Assembly: GCA_034112085.1 (NCBI GenBank) | Contig: JAWUWD010000138.1 | Coordinates: forward strand, 1-64,000 | Direction of reading: 5' to 3' | Origin: JAWUWD01 sp034112085 | Lineage (GTDB): Bacteria; Bacteroidota; Bacteroidia; Cytophagales; Cyclobacteriaceae | Length of the DNA stretch: 64,000 nt | Shown: positions 28,472 to 37,113 of the stretch, in pieces | Position numbering within the stretch: the first letter of the stretch is position 1 | Layout of the letters: each line of letters begins with the position of its first letter | Program-made: the position numbers and the translations under genes | Notes under the pieces: generated by a model | What the model was told of the DNA's origin: nothing | Database searches by the model: none | The model's input: only the letters and a program-made list of their open reading frames with translations

Positions 28472-30835
28472 CTATCTTTCTAGAATTACAAATTCTACGC
28501 GTCTATTTTTGGCTCGTCCCTCAGCTGTCAAATTAGTAGCGATAGGATTGGCTTCTCCAGACCCTTTATAAACTACTCGATCTTCTCCCAAGCCCTTTCC
28601 ATATATATACTCCACTACAGAACGTGCTCGCGAGTTTGACAATGCCAAATTGAAGGCATCCTTGCCAGAGCTATCTGTATGCCCATCAATCTCAATTTTG
28701 AGAGTAGGAACAAACCTCATCAGATCTATAACCCTATCAATATCTTCGAAAGATGTAGGTTTCAAATTAGTAGACCCTGTTTCAAAGAATATATTATTAA
28801 GTAAGATACTTTCACCGACTTCAATTGGCATGACATAAAGATCTTTAATGACTTTTACGTTTTCTACTTCTTTAGTAAGATCGATAATTTCTGATATTGG
28901 AAAGTATTTATCAGAACTCGCTGTTATGGTTGATTTTTTACCAAGTGCCAAATGCACTTCATATTCGCCAGACTGTATATCCACTTTGCTCCCTACACTT
29001 TGGACACCATTGACTTTGATTTCATAAGGTTCAGTCACTGGTTGTTTGTCTTTCATATTGATCACCTTCCCAGAAAGTGTAGCATACTTCTCAAGTGGAA
29101 GCGCATAAAGATCCTGAGACATCTTCTCATAGTTTTTAACATTGATCAAATCAATGATCGCAGGCGCAGGAGCGAAATCATCAATTAACAACTGTAGAAT
29201 ATATTTCCTGCCCCAAGGCAACCTCACTTTATAGCCATCAACTCCCATTGTCAAACTATCTATAGTTACGCCATTGACTAGCACTTGAGGGTTCATTGCC
29301 AATGTGATCGCTGTACTATCTGCCCCATTGTAGAGTAGACCGTTGATATCAACATAGGGTATTGTCGTCAATGAAATATCTTTTTCTATTCGTACTTGTC
29401 GCTTTTCTCCAGCAACGTTTACAGTTGCTGTTCCTGGGATATAATTACCAGACTTAGCCTTCAATTCGTAGCTATATCCAAGCGGTAATCTCACTGAATA
29501 CGTACTTGTCAGGGTATCAACAGTCAATGAATCAACACTCATTCCATTGACCAACACTTCAAAGTTGGCTCCAACAGGCTGATCGTAAAGAGTCACTTTC
29601 CCCGAGAGATCAAGAAATGGCAACAATGAAAGTTCCAAATCCTTATTCATTGGCAAGTACTCCAATTGATCAATTGCATCTATTACTTCTACTTTAGCTT
29701 CCATCTCAAAAGCCTGGGCTTGTATTTCGTATTTAGAACCAAGTGGTAGCTGTACCGCATAACTACTTGTCGCCTTATTGATCCTTACTGAATCTACAAC
29801 TTCTCCGTTGATCATGACCTGGAAATTCTGATCTAATGCCTTATTATCTAATTTGACAATTCCTTGCAAGTCGACATAGGGCTTAGGTTCAGTTAGTTTT
29901 ACGATAAATATATCAGCATCATCACCGACATCAGCTTTAGTAAATACTGCCCAATTATCGCCATTGAATAGTTTGAAATAATTCTCCCAATAAGACGAAT
30001 TAATAACATCATCTACCTTTTCAAGGTTCGACCACTTATTCAATGATGCACCAGATTTGGACATCTTATAGATGTCACTCTTGTAACTATCAGACTTCTT
30101 TCGTCCATAAGCGGAGAAATAAAGTGTTTCACCATCATCAGATATAAATGGTGATTCAATTGAGCCAAAACGCTTACTTAACTCTTTATTTTTTATGGCT
30201 TTGGGAGCTTTCCACTTTCCACTTTCCTTTTTATAAGAATATCTAAGCTTACGTGTATTAACTTGCTGCCATCCTGAAGAATAAGAAAGCAACATACTCT
30301 CTCCGTCCTTACTAAGAAAATAAGAACTGATTAGCCCCTTATCTTTCTTGCTTATTTTAGGCACTTTAAGCGAAACAGGAAGAGTCCATGTATTCCCTGA
30401 TTTTGTAACTATCGAGAGGCCTCTTTTTTTATATTTCCCCTTCTTACTATACTCTCCTGATATTAAGTAATCACCATTTACTGTAATCGAATAAATAGTG
30501 TTGTAGCGATTTTCATTAAAAGTAGCCTCCACCCGAAGAGGTTCTCCCCATGATCCGTTGCCTTGCAGCTCCGAATACCAGATATCTTGACTTCGAAAGT
30601 CACCATAATGATTCTCAGGATGATTTACTCTAGAGAAATAGATGGTATTTCCATCAGAGCTAAACACCGGGTTTATCTCATCGTAGCTAGTATTTATTTC
30701 ATCACTAATGCTATATGCTACAAATCTATTGAGCTTCCCTGATGCAGTCTTCTGTTGACTGAATGTAATATTACAGGTTAGCAATATGGCCAACGCAATA
30801 TTTGTAAGGACACTATATGTTTTAGAAATTTTCAT
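28472..30835 (-). CDS. Outer-membrane OmpA-family protein with PD40 propeller and tandem beta-sandwich repeats
   Basis: 787 residues from the ATG at 30835. Signal peptide at 1-27 (LTNIALAILLTCNITFSQ). Residues ~45-310 are PD40-type propeller blades (EINPVFSSDGNTIYFSR and two more DGE.LYFS-like units). Residues ~320-665 contain four similar ~85-residue units, each with a VNG..VDSL core and an RLPLG.-type strand, likely carboxypeptidase-regulatory-like beta-sandwiches. Residues ~670-787 are the OmpA peptidoglycan-binding domain (FFETGSTNLKPTSF, EIDGHTDSSG, NRRVEFVI). Last gene of a three-gene outer-membrane operon, four bases behind the DUF5723 gene. PorE and SprF-linked T9SS proteins share this layout, but a link to T9SS here is inference. 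Confidence 0.85.
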   Translation of the reverse strand: MKISKTYSVLTNIALAILLTCNITFSQQKTASGKLNRFVAYSISDEINTSYDEINPVFSSDGNTIYFSRVNHPENHYGDFRSQDIWYSELQGNGSWGEPLRVEATFNENRYNTIYSITVNGDYLISGEYSKKGKYKKRGLSIVTKSGNTWTLPVSLKVPKISKKDKGLISSYFLSKDGESMLLSYSSGWQQVNTRKLRYSYKKESGKWKAPKAIKNKELSKRFGSIESPFISDDGETLYFSAYGRKKSDSYKSDIYKMSKSGASLNKWSNLEKVDDVINSSYWENYFKLFNGDNWAVFTKADVGDDADIFIVKLTEPKPYVDLQGIVKLDNKALDQNFQVMINGEVVDSVRINKATSSYAVQLPLGSKYEIQAQAFEMEAKVEVIDAIDQLEYLPMNKDLELSLLPFLDLSGKVTLYDQPVGANFEVLVNGMSVDSLTVDTLTSTYSVRLPLGYSYELKAKSGNYIPGTATVNVAGEKRQVRIEKDISLTTIPYVDINGLLYNGADSTAITLAMNPQVLVNGVTIDSLTMGVDGYKVRLPWGRKYILQLLIDDFAPAPAIIDLINVKNYEKMSQDLYALPLEKYATLSGKVINMKDKQPVTEPYEIKVNGVQSVGSKVDIQSGEYEVHLALGKKSTITASSDKYFPISEIIDLTKEVENVKVIKDLYVMPIEVGESILLNNIFFETGSTNLKPTSFEDIDRVIDLMRFVPTLKIEIDGHTDSSGKDAFNLALSNSRARSVVEYIYGKGLGEDRVVYKGSGEANPIATNLTAEGRAKNRRVEFVILER

Positions 30836-30842
30836 CAACAGC

Positions 30843-32318
30843 TTATTTCAAAGAAGGTTTATACAAATACTTTTTACCACCATGTCTTTTCTTTTTCAGA
30901 CCTTTATTAGGCATTCGACTTTCGTCCTTGATCCGTCCAAATACTAAATTCATCCCTACTCTCAAATTGAAATTCTTTATCTGGTATGGAAGTAATAAAC
31001 CATCAATTTCCAGTTCTGGATCACTAATGCGTACAAAGCTCGCTGGCAAAATATTGTCCATTACCAAATACAGCTGGAATGGACCTGGTTTATAGACAAC
31101 TCCAAGACCTAGGTTAGCTGCACTCTTTCTGAACCACCACCAAGTGGTAGTCAAATCCAAGCGCTTAGTGACAGAATAATTCAGACCTGTGACAAGCCCT
31201 AAGGATACTCCTTTAAAGAATTCTGTATAAATAGACCCAGTAGCCCTCAATCGAGGGTTGAGTTGATAGTGGGCTGATAGAAAAATCGTTGTGGGTAGCC
31301 ATGTTCTATAGCCAGTCTTGGTTGTGTCAACACTATTGTCAAATGCTTCTTCGTATGAAGTTGTTTCATCATCAAGTCTGGCGTCAATCAAACTATCCAA
31401 GCTTTGTGAAAAATCATAATTATCAATTACAACTCCATCGAAAGTTAAGTTTAATTTGCTCTTGTAGTTTTCTGCATAACTTTTCCAATTGATAAAACCC
31501 AAGTTATTGATAGCAGCACCAAAGCTCAGACGCTTATTGTACTGCAGCGTAGCTCCAGCATCTATGGCAAACCCGTTATTCAACTTAATAACATCTCTGA
31601 TGTCATCAGAAGCTAGATCAAAAACATCATCAACCTTACTTCCATCTACTCCAGCTCCAATATTGACTTCCATATCGAGGTTGAGATCATATTGATAGAG
31701 ATCATTTTGATTTACTTTCAATTCAACATCGGATTTCTTAGTCTGAATATTAGCTATACCATTTAGTAGCTTCAATCGACCGCCATAAGTCCATTTCGAA
31801 TCAGGCTTGACATGGGTAAACCCTACACCATACTCTATATAATTATTAAAATGCACCCCTAGTCCTGACAATGAATATCCATTTTTTATGCCCTCAGCTC
31901 CGATTCCGAGTAAATCTTTCGGATAAAGGACTCTTAAGTCCGAAACCACTCTACTATGTATTGAGAAGAAATTATTCTTGGCTTTGAAGCGCACATTGAA
32001 CAACTCAACGTTGGCTCCTAAGCCTATATAATTATTTTCTTCATTAAGACCATCCACAAACCCTTGATAGTCGACTGTTCCGTTCTTATCTACAAAAGAT
32101 TTGACACTCAGTCCGGAATTACTAAACCCAACAAAAGTAGAAGGTAATGGCAAGGAAATAGAAAGCTTATGCTCTGGTACTGACGCAGGATTGAGATAAG
32201 TAGATTGTGACAATACTGGCATGTGATATAAAGTAAACTCCTGCTGAGCACTTACTACACCACTGATTGAAATAAGCATTACTATCAATAATACTTGTGA
32301 AATTTTGAGATTATTCAT
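30843..32318 (-). CDS. DUF5723-like outer-membrane beta-barrel protein
   Basis: 491 residues. Signal peptide ending SAQQEF. The start of the mature part, FTLYHMPVLSQSTYLNPASV, is the usual opening of PorP/DUF5723-type barrels in Bacteroidota (a short plug, then NPA). Alternating hydrophobic strands run to the end, closing on NLRVGMNLVFGR. The tail is very basic (KKKRHGGKKYLYKPSLK). It lies between a lipoprotein gene and a PD40/OmpA gene with 2-4 base gaps, so a translation-coupled unit and a shared envelope complex are likely. Function unknown. Confidence 0.82.
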   Translation of the reverse strand: MNNLKISQVLLIVMLISISGVVSAQQEFTLYHMPVLSQSTYLNPASVPEHKLSISLPLPSTFVGFSNSGLSVKSFVDKNGTVDYQGFVDGLNEENNYIGLGANVELFNVRFKAKNNFFSIHSRVVSDLRVLYPKDLLGIGAEGIKNGYSLSGLGVHFNNYIEYGVGFTHVKPDSKWTYGGRLKLLNGIANIQTKKSDVELKVNQNDLYQYDLNLDMEVNIGAGVDGSKVDDVFDLASDDIRDVIKLNNGFAIDAGATLQYNKRLSFGAAINNLGFINWKSYAENYKSKLNLTFDGVVIDNYDFSQSLDSLIDARLDDETTSYEEAFDNSVDTTKTGYRTWLPTTIFLSAHYQLNPRLRATGSIYTEFFKGVSLGLVTGLNYSVTKRLDLTTTWWWFRKSAANLGLGVVYKPGPFQLYLVMDNILPASFVRISDPELEIDGLLLPYQIKNFNLRVGMNLVFGRIKDESRMPNKGLKKKRHGGKKYLYKPSLK

Positions 32319-32320
32319 GC

Positions 32321-33946
32321 TTAGTTGTTGACTATTTGATTGGGGTCAATAATTGCATTGCCAGTGAGGCCAAGACCAATCGATATAAAATTATCTGTGG
32401 TGAACTTCACAGTTTTTCTAGGGTTCTGATCAGCGCCAGGAGTGAAAATACTTGCCTTAACTCGTATAGCTTTTGCTAACTTCACTGCTTCATATTTTTC
32501 TTGATCAAGAATGATATCATTGTTCTTGATGTTAGAAGAAGTCACCAAACCAGAAGCATCTACATTCCCTGATGGTATTATTGTTTGATCTAAAACATCT
32601 GTAAACAAGGAGTCAATTACACTTTGTTGAGATGTGGAATCAAGAAAGTATACTTGCAGACGAACGTCAAATGGAAAACTATTTTCTACTTGAAATCTCA
32701 AATTGACATTGTCAAGACTCACAACTCCGTCATCTCCAAATTGAAGATCAATGTCATTGATCGTGTCATTAATAGCATAATTATCCGCATAGCCTTCTAA
32801 TGGAAGCGTGATTTCTGCATTGATCACTATTCGACTATCATTACCCACGAAGTTATCACTTCGAGCAACTCCTTCAATGATAGGATTGGCTGACACTCCT
32901 CCGGTGAAATATGCGCCTTTAGGAATGTTGCTAAACAATTCAGCCAGGTTATCCGTATTATTCTGCCCAATTTCGAACTCGCTTGTCACGGACTCTCCTT
33001 CGACTTGGGCACCTTTTAGTACGAAAATTTCATCATCATAAGTCCCAGTAACTGTCAATGAATCTCCATTTTCCTCAACAACTCCCACTTTTCTTAATTC
33101 CAAACCATAATCAATCCCTGAAGAGTTCACCACAACTAACTTAACACTAGGATTAGTAAAGCCTACATTGTCTGGAATATCATTTTCAGGTAAACCCAAA
33201 TCGAAATCTGCATTAATGTCATCAAACAAATACGTCCCAAAATCACCTTCGAAATAACTGAATTTCATAGAATTCATATTAAAGCTAAATGAAATAGTGC
33301 CTATAGCAGAGTTGCCAGATTCTGTTACTGTCGTTGATAGTTCATAGTCAATGGTGTTGGCTTCAGTACCGGAAGTTCCTGAGAGATCCAATTCATAGCC
33401 ATTCAAATCTTCGCTATCTATAAATGAATTAGTCATCGTCATCATCAAAGGCACTCCATCTTTAATTAAAGTTGGAAAACTTATAACTGTTTCGACCTCA
33501 TGACTAAAGTCCTTTCTCTGCTCGATGGTGATATTCCCACCTTTGAGTCTAACTAGGGTCAACTCTGGAGATGTCTCAGGTAAATCCGCATTATCGATTT
33601 TAAATGAATTGTAAGCTGACAATTTAACTTCATTAGTCTCGCCTGCTACAAACAAAAATGAACTAAATGGTATTTCTTCATTAAAAGATTGAGCCCCGAT
33701 AGAGAAGCGGTCATCCATCAATGTATTCAGGACTTCCTCCTCATAGAATAATTCGATTACATTACCACTACCAGTTCTTACATTAATACTATCCCCTAAT
33801 TGCGTTAGATTATCTGCAGTCATTGAGAATTCACCCAAAGGAAAAGATATTCCTGGTTTGAATGTGGTGAAACTTAAATCATCAATCTCTCGAACGCATC
33901 CAATTACTACACTGATTATCAAAAAAATAAGTAAATTTTTCTTCAT
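32321..33946 (-). CDS. Putative large lipoprotein of unknown function
   Basis: 541 residues. The N-terminus (MKKNLLIFLIISVVIGC) is a lipoprotein signal with the lipobox Cys at 17. The rest is beta-rich, acidic and without a domain I recognise (FTTFKPGISFPLGEFSMTAD, then many SLTVTG/LDLSG-type strands). It is the first gene of the outer-membrane operon and overlaps nothing; the next gene starts two bases after its stop. It likely pairs with the DUF5723 barrel and the OmpA-like protein at the outer membrane. The promoter probably lies around 33950-34050. Confidence 0.75.
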   Translation of the reverse strand: MKKNLLIFLIISVVIGCVREIDDLSFTTFKPGISFPLGEFSMTADNLTQLGDSINVRTGSGNVIELFYEEEVLNTLMDDRFSIGAQSFNEEIPFSSFLFVAGETNEVKLSAYNSFKIDNADLPETSPELTLVRLKGGNITIEQRKDFSHEVETVISFPTLIKDGVPLMMTMTNSFIDSEDLNGYELDLSGTSGTEANTIDYELSTTVTESGNSAIGTISFSFNMNSMKFSYFEGDFGTYLFDDINADFDLGLPENDIPDNVGFTNPSVKLVVVNSSGIDYGLELRKVGVVEENGDSLTVTGTYDDEIFVLKGAQVEGESVTSEFEIGQNNTDNLAELFSNIPKGAYFTGGVSANPIIEGVARSDNFVGNDSRIVINAEITLPLEGYADNYAINDTINDIDLQFGDDGVVSLDNVNLRFQVENSFPFDVRLQVYFLDSTSQQSVIDSLFTDVLDQTIIPSGNVDASGLVTSSNIKNNDIILDQEKYEAVKLAKAIRVKASIFTPGADQNPRKTVKFTTDNFISIGLGLTGNAIIDPNQIVNN

Positions 33947-33998
33947 TGCAATTAGTCTAAATTTATTGGCGTTTCGATGAATCCTGATTCATGCCAGC

Positions 33999-34036
33999 AA
34001 GTAACCATTTTTTTTAAATAAAAAGAATGGTTACTT
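33999..34036. repeat. Inverted repeat between the envelope operon and the gene remnant
   Basis: Arms AAGTAACCATT (33999-34009) and AATGGTTACTT (34026-34036) are perfect over 11 bp around a 16-base A/T-rich loop. There is no T run after it on the minus strand, so it is not a clear terminator. It may be a regulatory site for the operon that starts at 33946. Confidence 0.5.
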
Positions 34037-34060
34037 CATCAGCAGTTACAATTTGCGCTA

Positions 34061-34154
34061 TTTATAAAGGTTATAATCTGCTACAAGAGTGACAGGAATT
34101 AGTGAAGTCACCAAAGGAAATGACAAATCGATGAGACATCCCTATACTAAAATA
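34061..34154 (-). pseudogene. Decayed 3' tail duplicate of the gene at 34282-35484
   Basis: About 94 bases match the end of the adjacent gene (34283-34378) with shared blocks such as ATTAGTGAAGTCACC and GACAAATCGAT. Translated, FSIGMSHRFVISFGDFTN aligns with FSLGMSYRFVNVLGDFTN of the intact gene. Downstream the frame is lost and the last strand is changed. No upstream part remains. This looks like a tandem duplicate that has been mostly deleted. Confidence 0.75.
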
Positions 34155-34281
34155 GCCACAGCATATAACACCTACTAGGTATTGTTTCTTGTACTAAAAA
34201 TTACTGGGTATGATATTAATTTAAAAGTTTAGCATTCATTATTCTACATTTTTTATTTCTCAATAATTAAGTATTAATAAC

Positions 34282-35484
34282 TTATCTATAAAGGCTAAAC
34301 CCTATTCCAAAGTATGGGTAAAAATTAGTGAAGTCACCTAAAACATTGACAAATCGATAAGACATTCCCAAACTAAAATCTATTGAATACAAACTTAATA
34401 GAGCTCCAACTTTTAACTCCACACTAAAGGGAACGTCATCTTCGGTCAGCTCAAATAACTCTTCACCAAGATTGGCAAACATGTAACCTAGATGAATTTT
34501 TGGTTGAAGGTATAGAAGCTCTGGCAAAATGGCAATATTGCGATAAGCGCCAAGCTTGACATTGATTGCAATATCATTTACCTCAGGCGTCCTCAATCCT
34601 AAAAAATCAACTCCAAACTCTGCACCCCACTTACTCAAATAGTCCCAATGGGTAAAACTAAAGGCATGACCAGTAATGTCCATTGACACTGGCCTTGCTA
34701 TTCCAAATTGTGTAAGGTTAAGTTTTTCCTCTTGTAGGAACAACTCATATCTCAGCGTTCCTTTGTTGAGACTAAATATTCCATATTCTACTTCGTTGCG
34801 TTTGAGCTGTCGATAATATCCTTTAACAACTTCTCCTACAGCATAACCATCATTCACTTCTGTCACATATACGTGTGCTTTAGATTTTTTGATATTGTTG
34901 TAGCCGGCTAAACTTTTCTTGCTTACCTGTTTGTAGACTATCAATTTATTGCCTTCTCTAAGTCCATCTTTAAAACCAGCATTAATATGTACTTTTCCAA
35001 AGCTCTTCCTAGTAATATAGAATGCCGTAGAATTATAATTGTCTCCATTGATGGTAGAAGTACCATCTTCATTGATTTTTTTAGCCACGAAGACTTCATT
35101 TTTGACCTCACCCATGACACGACAATACCACTTCTTCTTTTGTTTACTATCTCTGGAAAAGGAAAATTGAGAAGTACGCTTCCAAGTAACATGATATTCT
35201 TGGAGAGTTTTAGAAACAAAATTATCGAAATGTTGCTCGTAGTTGTCAATGCTTACCGACTCTACATTATAGCTTATAAGATTCTTAACTGAGATATCAG
35301 CACCTTTCTCCACCGCATCGATAAGTGCCTCTTTTATCAATATTTTACGCTGAAATTCATTCTTATCATGATAGATGTCTTTACGATTATCGATGATTCG
35401 TACAGCATTACCTTCTACCAGTTTTTGAGCATTAGCAGCAAGTGCAAAAAGGATTAAACCAATAAGAATATATGGAATCTTCAT
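34282..35484 (-). CDS. Hypothetical secreted protein with C-terminal outer-membrane strands
   Basis: 400 residues with signal peptide IPYILIGLILFALAANAQ. Residues ~20-130 resemble an assembly-domain region with many lysines (NEFQRKILIKEALIDAVEKG). Residues ~140-230 look like a beta-rich SH3-like repeat (KLIVYKQVSK, HVYVTEVNDG). Residues ~240-400 alternate like beta-barrel strands and end in SLYR. No family is recognised with confidence. It stands alone between the TPR/H-box gene and the envelope operon; a decayed copy of its 3' end is 130 bases downstream. Confidence 0.65.
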   Translation of the reverse strand: MKIPYILIGLILFALAANAQKLVEGNAVRIIDNRKDIYHDKNEFQRKILIKEALIDAVEKGADISVKNLISYNVESVSIDNYEQHFDNFVSKTLQEYHVTWKRTSQFSFSRDSKQKKKWYCRVMGEVKNEVFVAKKINEDGTSTINGDNYNSTAFYITRKSFGKVHINAGFKDGLREGNKLIVYKQVSKKSLAGYNNIKKSKAHVYVTEVNDGYAVGEVVKGYYRQLKRNEVEYGIFSLNKGTLRYELFLQEEKLNLTQFGIARPVSMDITGHAFSFTHWDYLSKWGAEFGVDFLGLRTPEVNDIAINVKLGAYRNIAILPELLYLQPKIHLGYMFANLGEELFELTEDDVPFSVELKVGALLSLYSIDFSLGMSYRFVNVLGDFTNFYPYFGIGFSLYR

Positions 35485-35557
35485 TCGTGATTAAAGTCAG
35501 TATCATACATAACACTAGCTTAACCAAAATCGCGCCAATATAATGTCTGCAGCACTT

Positions 35558-37072
35558 TTAAATAATATCCTCCTCGTTGGGCATATGACTAGTAAGACCA
35601 AGCCCTGCTTCTTTGATTTTTTGATCTAATTCCTTAGCTGAAACATCTATGAGACTGATGTATTCCTTGACTTCTTCTTCTGAGGAAATCTTACTAAGAT
35701 ACGTCAGCCCTAGGAGTCTAGCCAATGGAGCCCTTATACCATGCGAATTAAACCATGAATACTTAATTAGTCTTTCATTACTCATTCTCAACTCATTAGT
35801 TCTTTCTTTAACTTTTTGTTCAAGCATCGCATTGGCATCTTCTATCAACTTCTTCTGTTCAGCGATGTAATTATTTTTATTAGTGAGTTCTCTGTTATTT
35901 TTAATTCTAGTTCTGAGTACTCTATACACTAGAAATAAGCTAATCGCAAGCAGTATGATAATCACTACGGATGCTTCATAAATTCTTGACTGCTTATCCA
36001 ATAATTCATTTTGCAACGTATTTTCACTTTCCAATAGCTCATTCTTATAGGCTATTTGATCATAATTTCGTTGTTGAATAATATTGAGTTTGTTTTCATC
36101 GAAAATGCTATCCTTATAAAGGATTGTTAATGATTGCTCCTGAAATGCCTCTTCATATCGTTGCAAAACTGAATAAATATTTGCTCTAAATTCATGAATT
36201 TCCATCAATTCAGGTTTAGCATTTATTGTTTTTGCCAATATTAAGGCATCGGCACTATTCTCAAGCCCTTTAGACAAGTCATTATTATTAATATCGAGCG
36301 CAGCTAGTGCCAAGTAAGTCATCGCTTGCCCTTGAATATGATTGATGCTTTTCCATATTGCTAGCGCTTCATTGAAATACTGGCTTGCAGACTGTGAATT
36401 GTCTAGCTCCATGTAGACTTTACCAATACTCAACAATGAAGTTGCTACTCCTCTAGGATTGTTAATTTCCTTCCTGATCATCAAAGCCTCATCAAGAAAT
36501 TTGAGTGCCTTCTTGTATTGGCCACGCTCTTGCGCAATAAGACCTAGATTGTTCTTGCTATAACTTATCCCTAGTTGATCATCTATTGTATAGCGGATTT
36601 TCAAAGTTTTTTCGAACCACTCTACTGCCTTATCCCAATTCTTAGTACTTCTGAATATATTACCAATATTATGATAAGTGTTGCCTAAACCAAGTTTGCC
36701 TCCAATACTATCTCTTAGGTTAATGGACGTATAATACAAATCAAGTGCCCTGTAGTAATCGCCATGAACCCACGACACCACACCTAAATTATTTAATGAT
36801 GTTGCCTCGCCTTCTTTGTACTTAATCTCTTTAGAAAGTTTGAGTGCTTGATTACCGTACTCGGATGATTTACCCAGATCAGAAAACCACAATTGTTTGC
36901 ACAATTCATTGAGTAAATCCACCTTTTCTTGAGGTGATTTGGTCAAATCCAACTTGAGGAGAAGAGAATCATTTTGTGCTAAAGCAATATTAAAGGACAT
37001 CGCAAGCAAGAATAGGAGAAGGAGTCCTTTTGCTTTAATCGCACTTAATAAGTGAATATTATTTTTGTACAT
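35558..37072 (-). CDS. TPR sensor with histidine-kinase H-box but no ATPase domain
   Basis: 504 residues from the ATG at 37072 (MYKNNIHLLSAIKAKGLLLL), which gives a signal peptide ending NIALAQND. A longer TTG frame reaches 37117 and overlaps the murA stop. Residues ~25-330 hold about six TPRs (e.g. ATSLNNLGVVSWVHGDY). A membrane helix (SVVIIILLAISLFLVYRVL) and a coiled coil follow. Near the end is a HisKA-like H-box, FNSHGIRAPLARLLGL, with the His codon at 35741-35743. The protein stops ~60 residues later, with no HATPase domain. It is either a phosphoacceptor or a regulatory remnant. It follows murA on the same strand. Confidence 0.85.
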   Translation of the reverse strand: MYKNNIHLLSAIKAKGLLLLFLLAMSFNIALAQNDSLLLKLDLTKSPQEKVDLLNELCKQLWFSDLGKSSEYGNQALKLSKEIKYKEGEATSLNNLGVVSWVHGDYYRALDLYYTSINLRDSIGGKLGLGNTYHNIGNIFRSTKNWDKAVEWFEKTLKIRYTIDDQLGISYSKNNLGLIAQERGQYKKALKFLDEALMIRKEINNPRGVATSLLSIGKVYMELDNSQSASQYFNEALAIWKSINHIQGQAMTYLALAALDINNNDLSKGLENSADALILAKTINAKPELMEIHEFRANIYSVLQRYEEAFQEQSLTILYKDSIFDENKLNIIQQRNYDQIAYKNELLESENTLQNELLDKQSRIYEASVVIIILLAISLFLVYRVLRTRIKNNRELTNKNNYIAEQKKLIEDANAMLEQKVKERTNELRMSNERLIKYSWFNSHGIRAPLARLLGLTYLSKISSEEEVKEYISLIDVSAKELDQKIKEAGLGLTSHMPNEEDII

Positions 37073-37113
37073 TAACAACATCATTGCGATGAAGATATGC
37101 AACAAAACTGAAA

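Noticed and set aside
35485..35557. A frameshifted HATPase domain after the TPR/H-box gene
   Set aside because: Only 73 bases lie before the next gene, with no coding similarity to a kinase domain in any frame.
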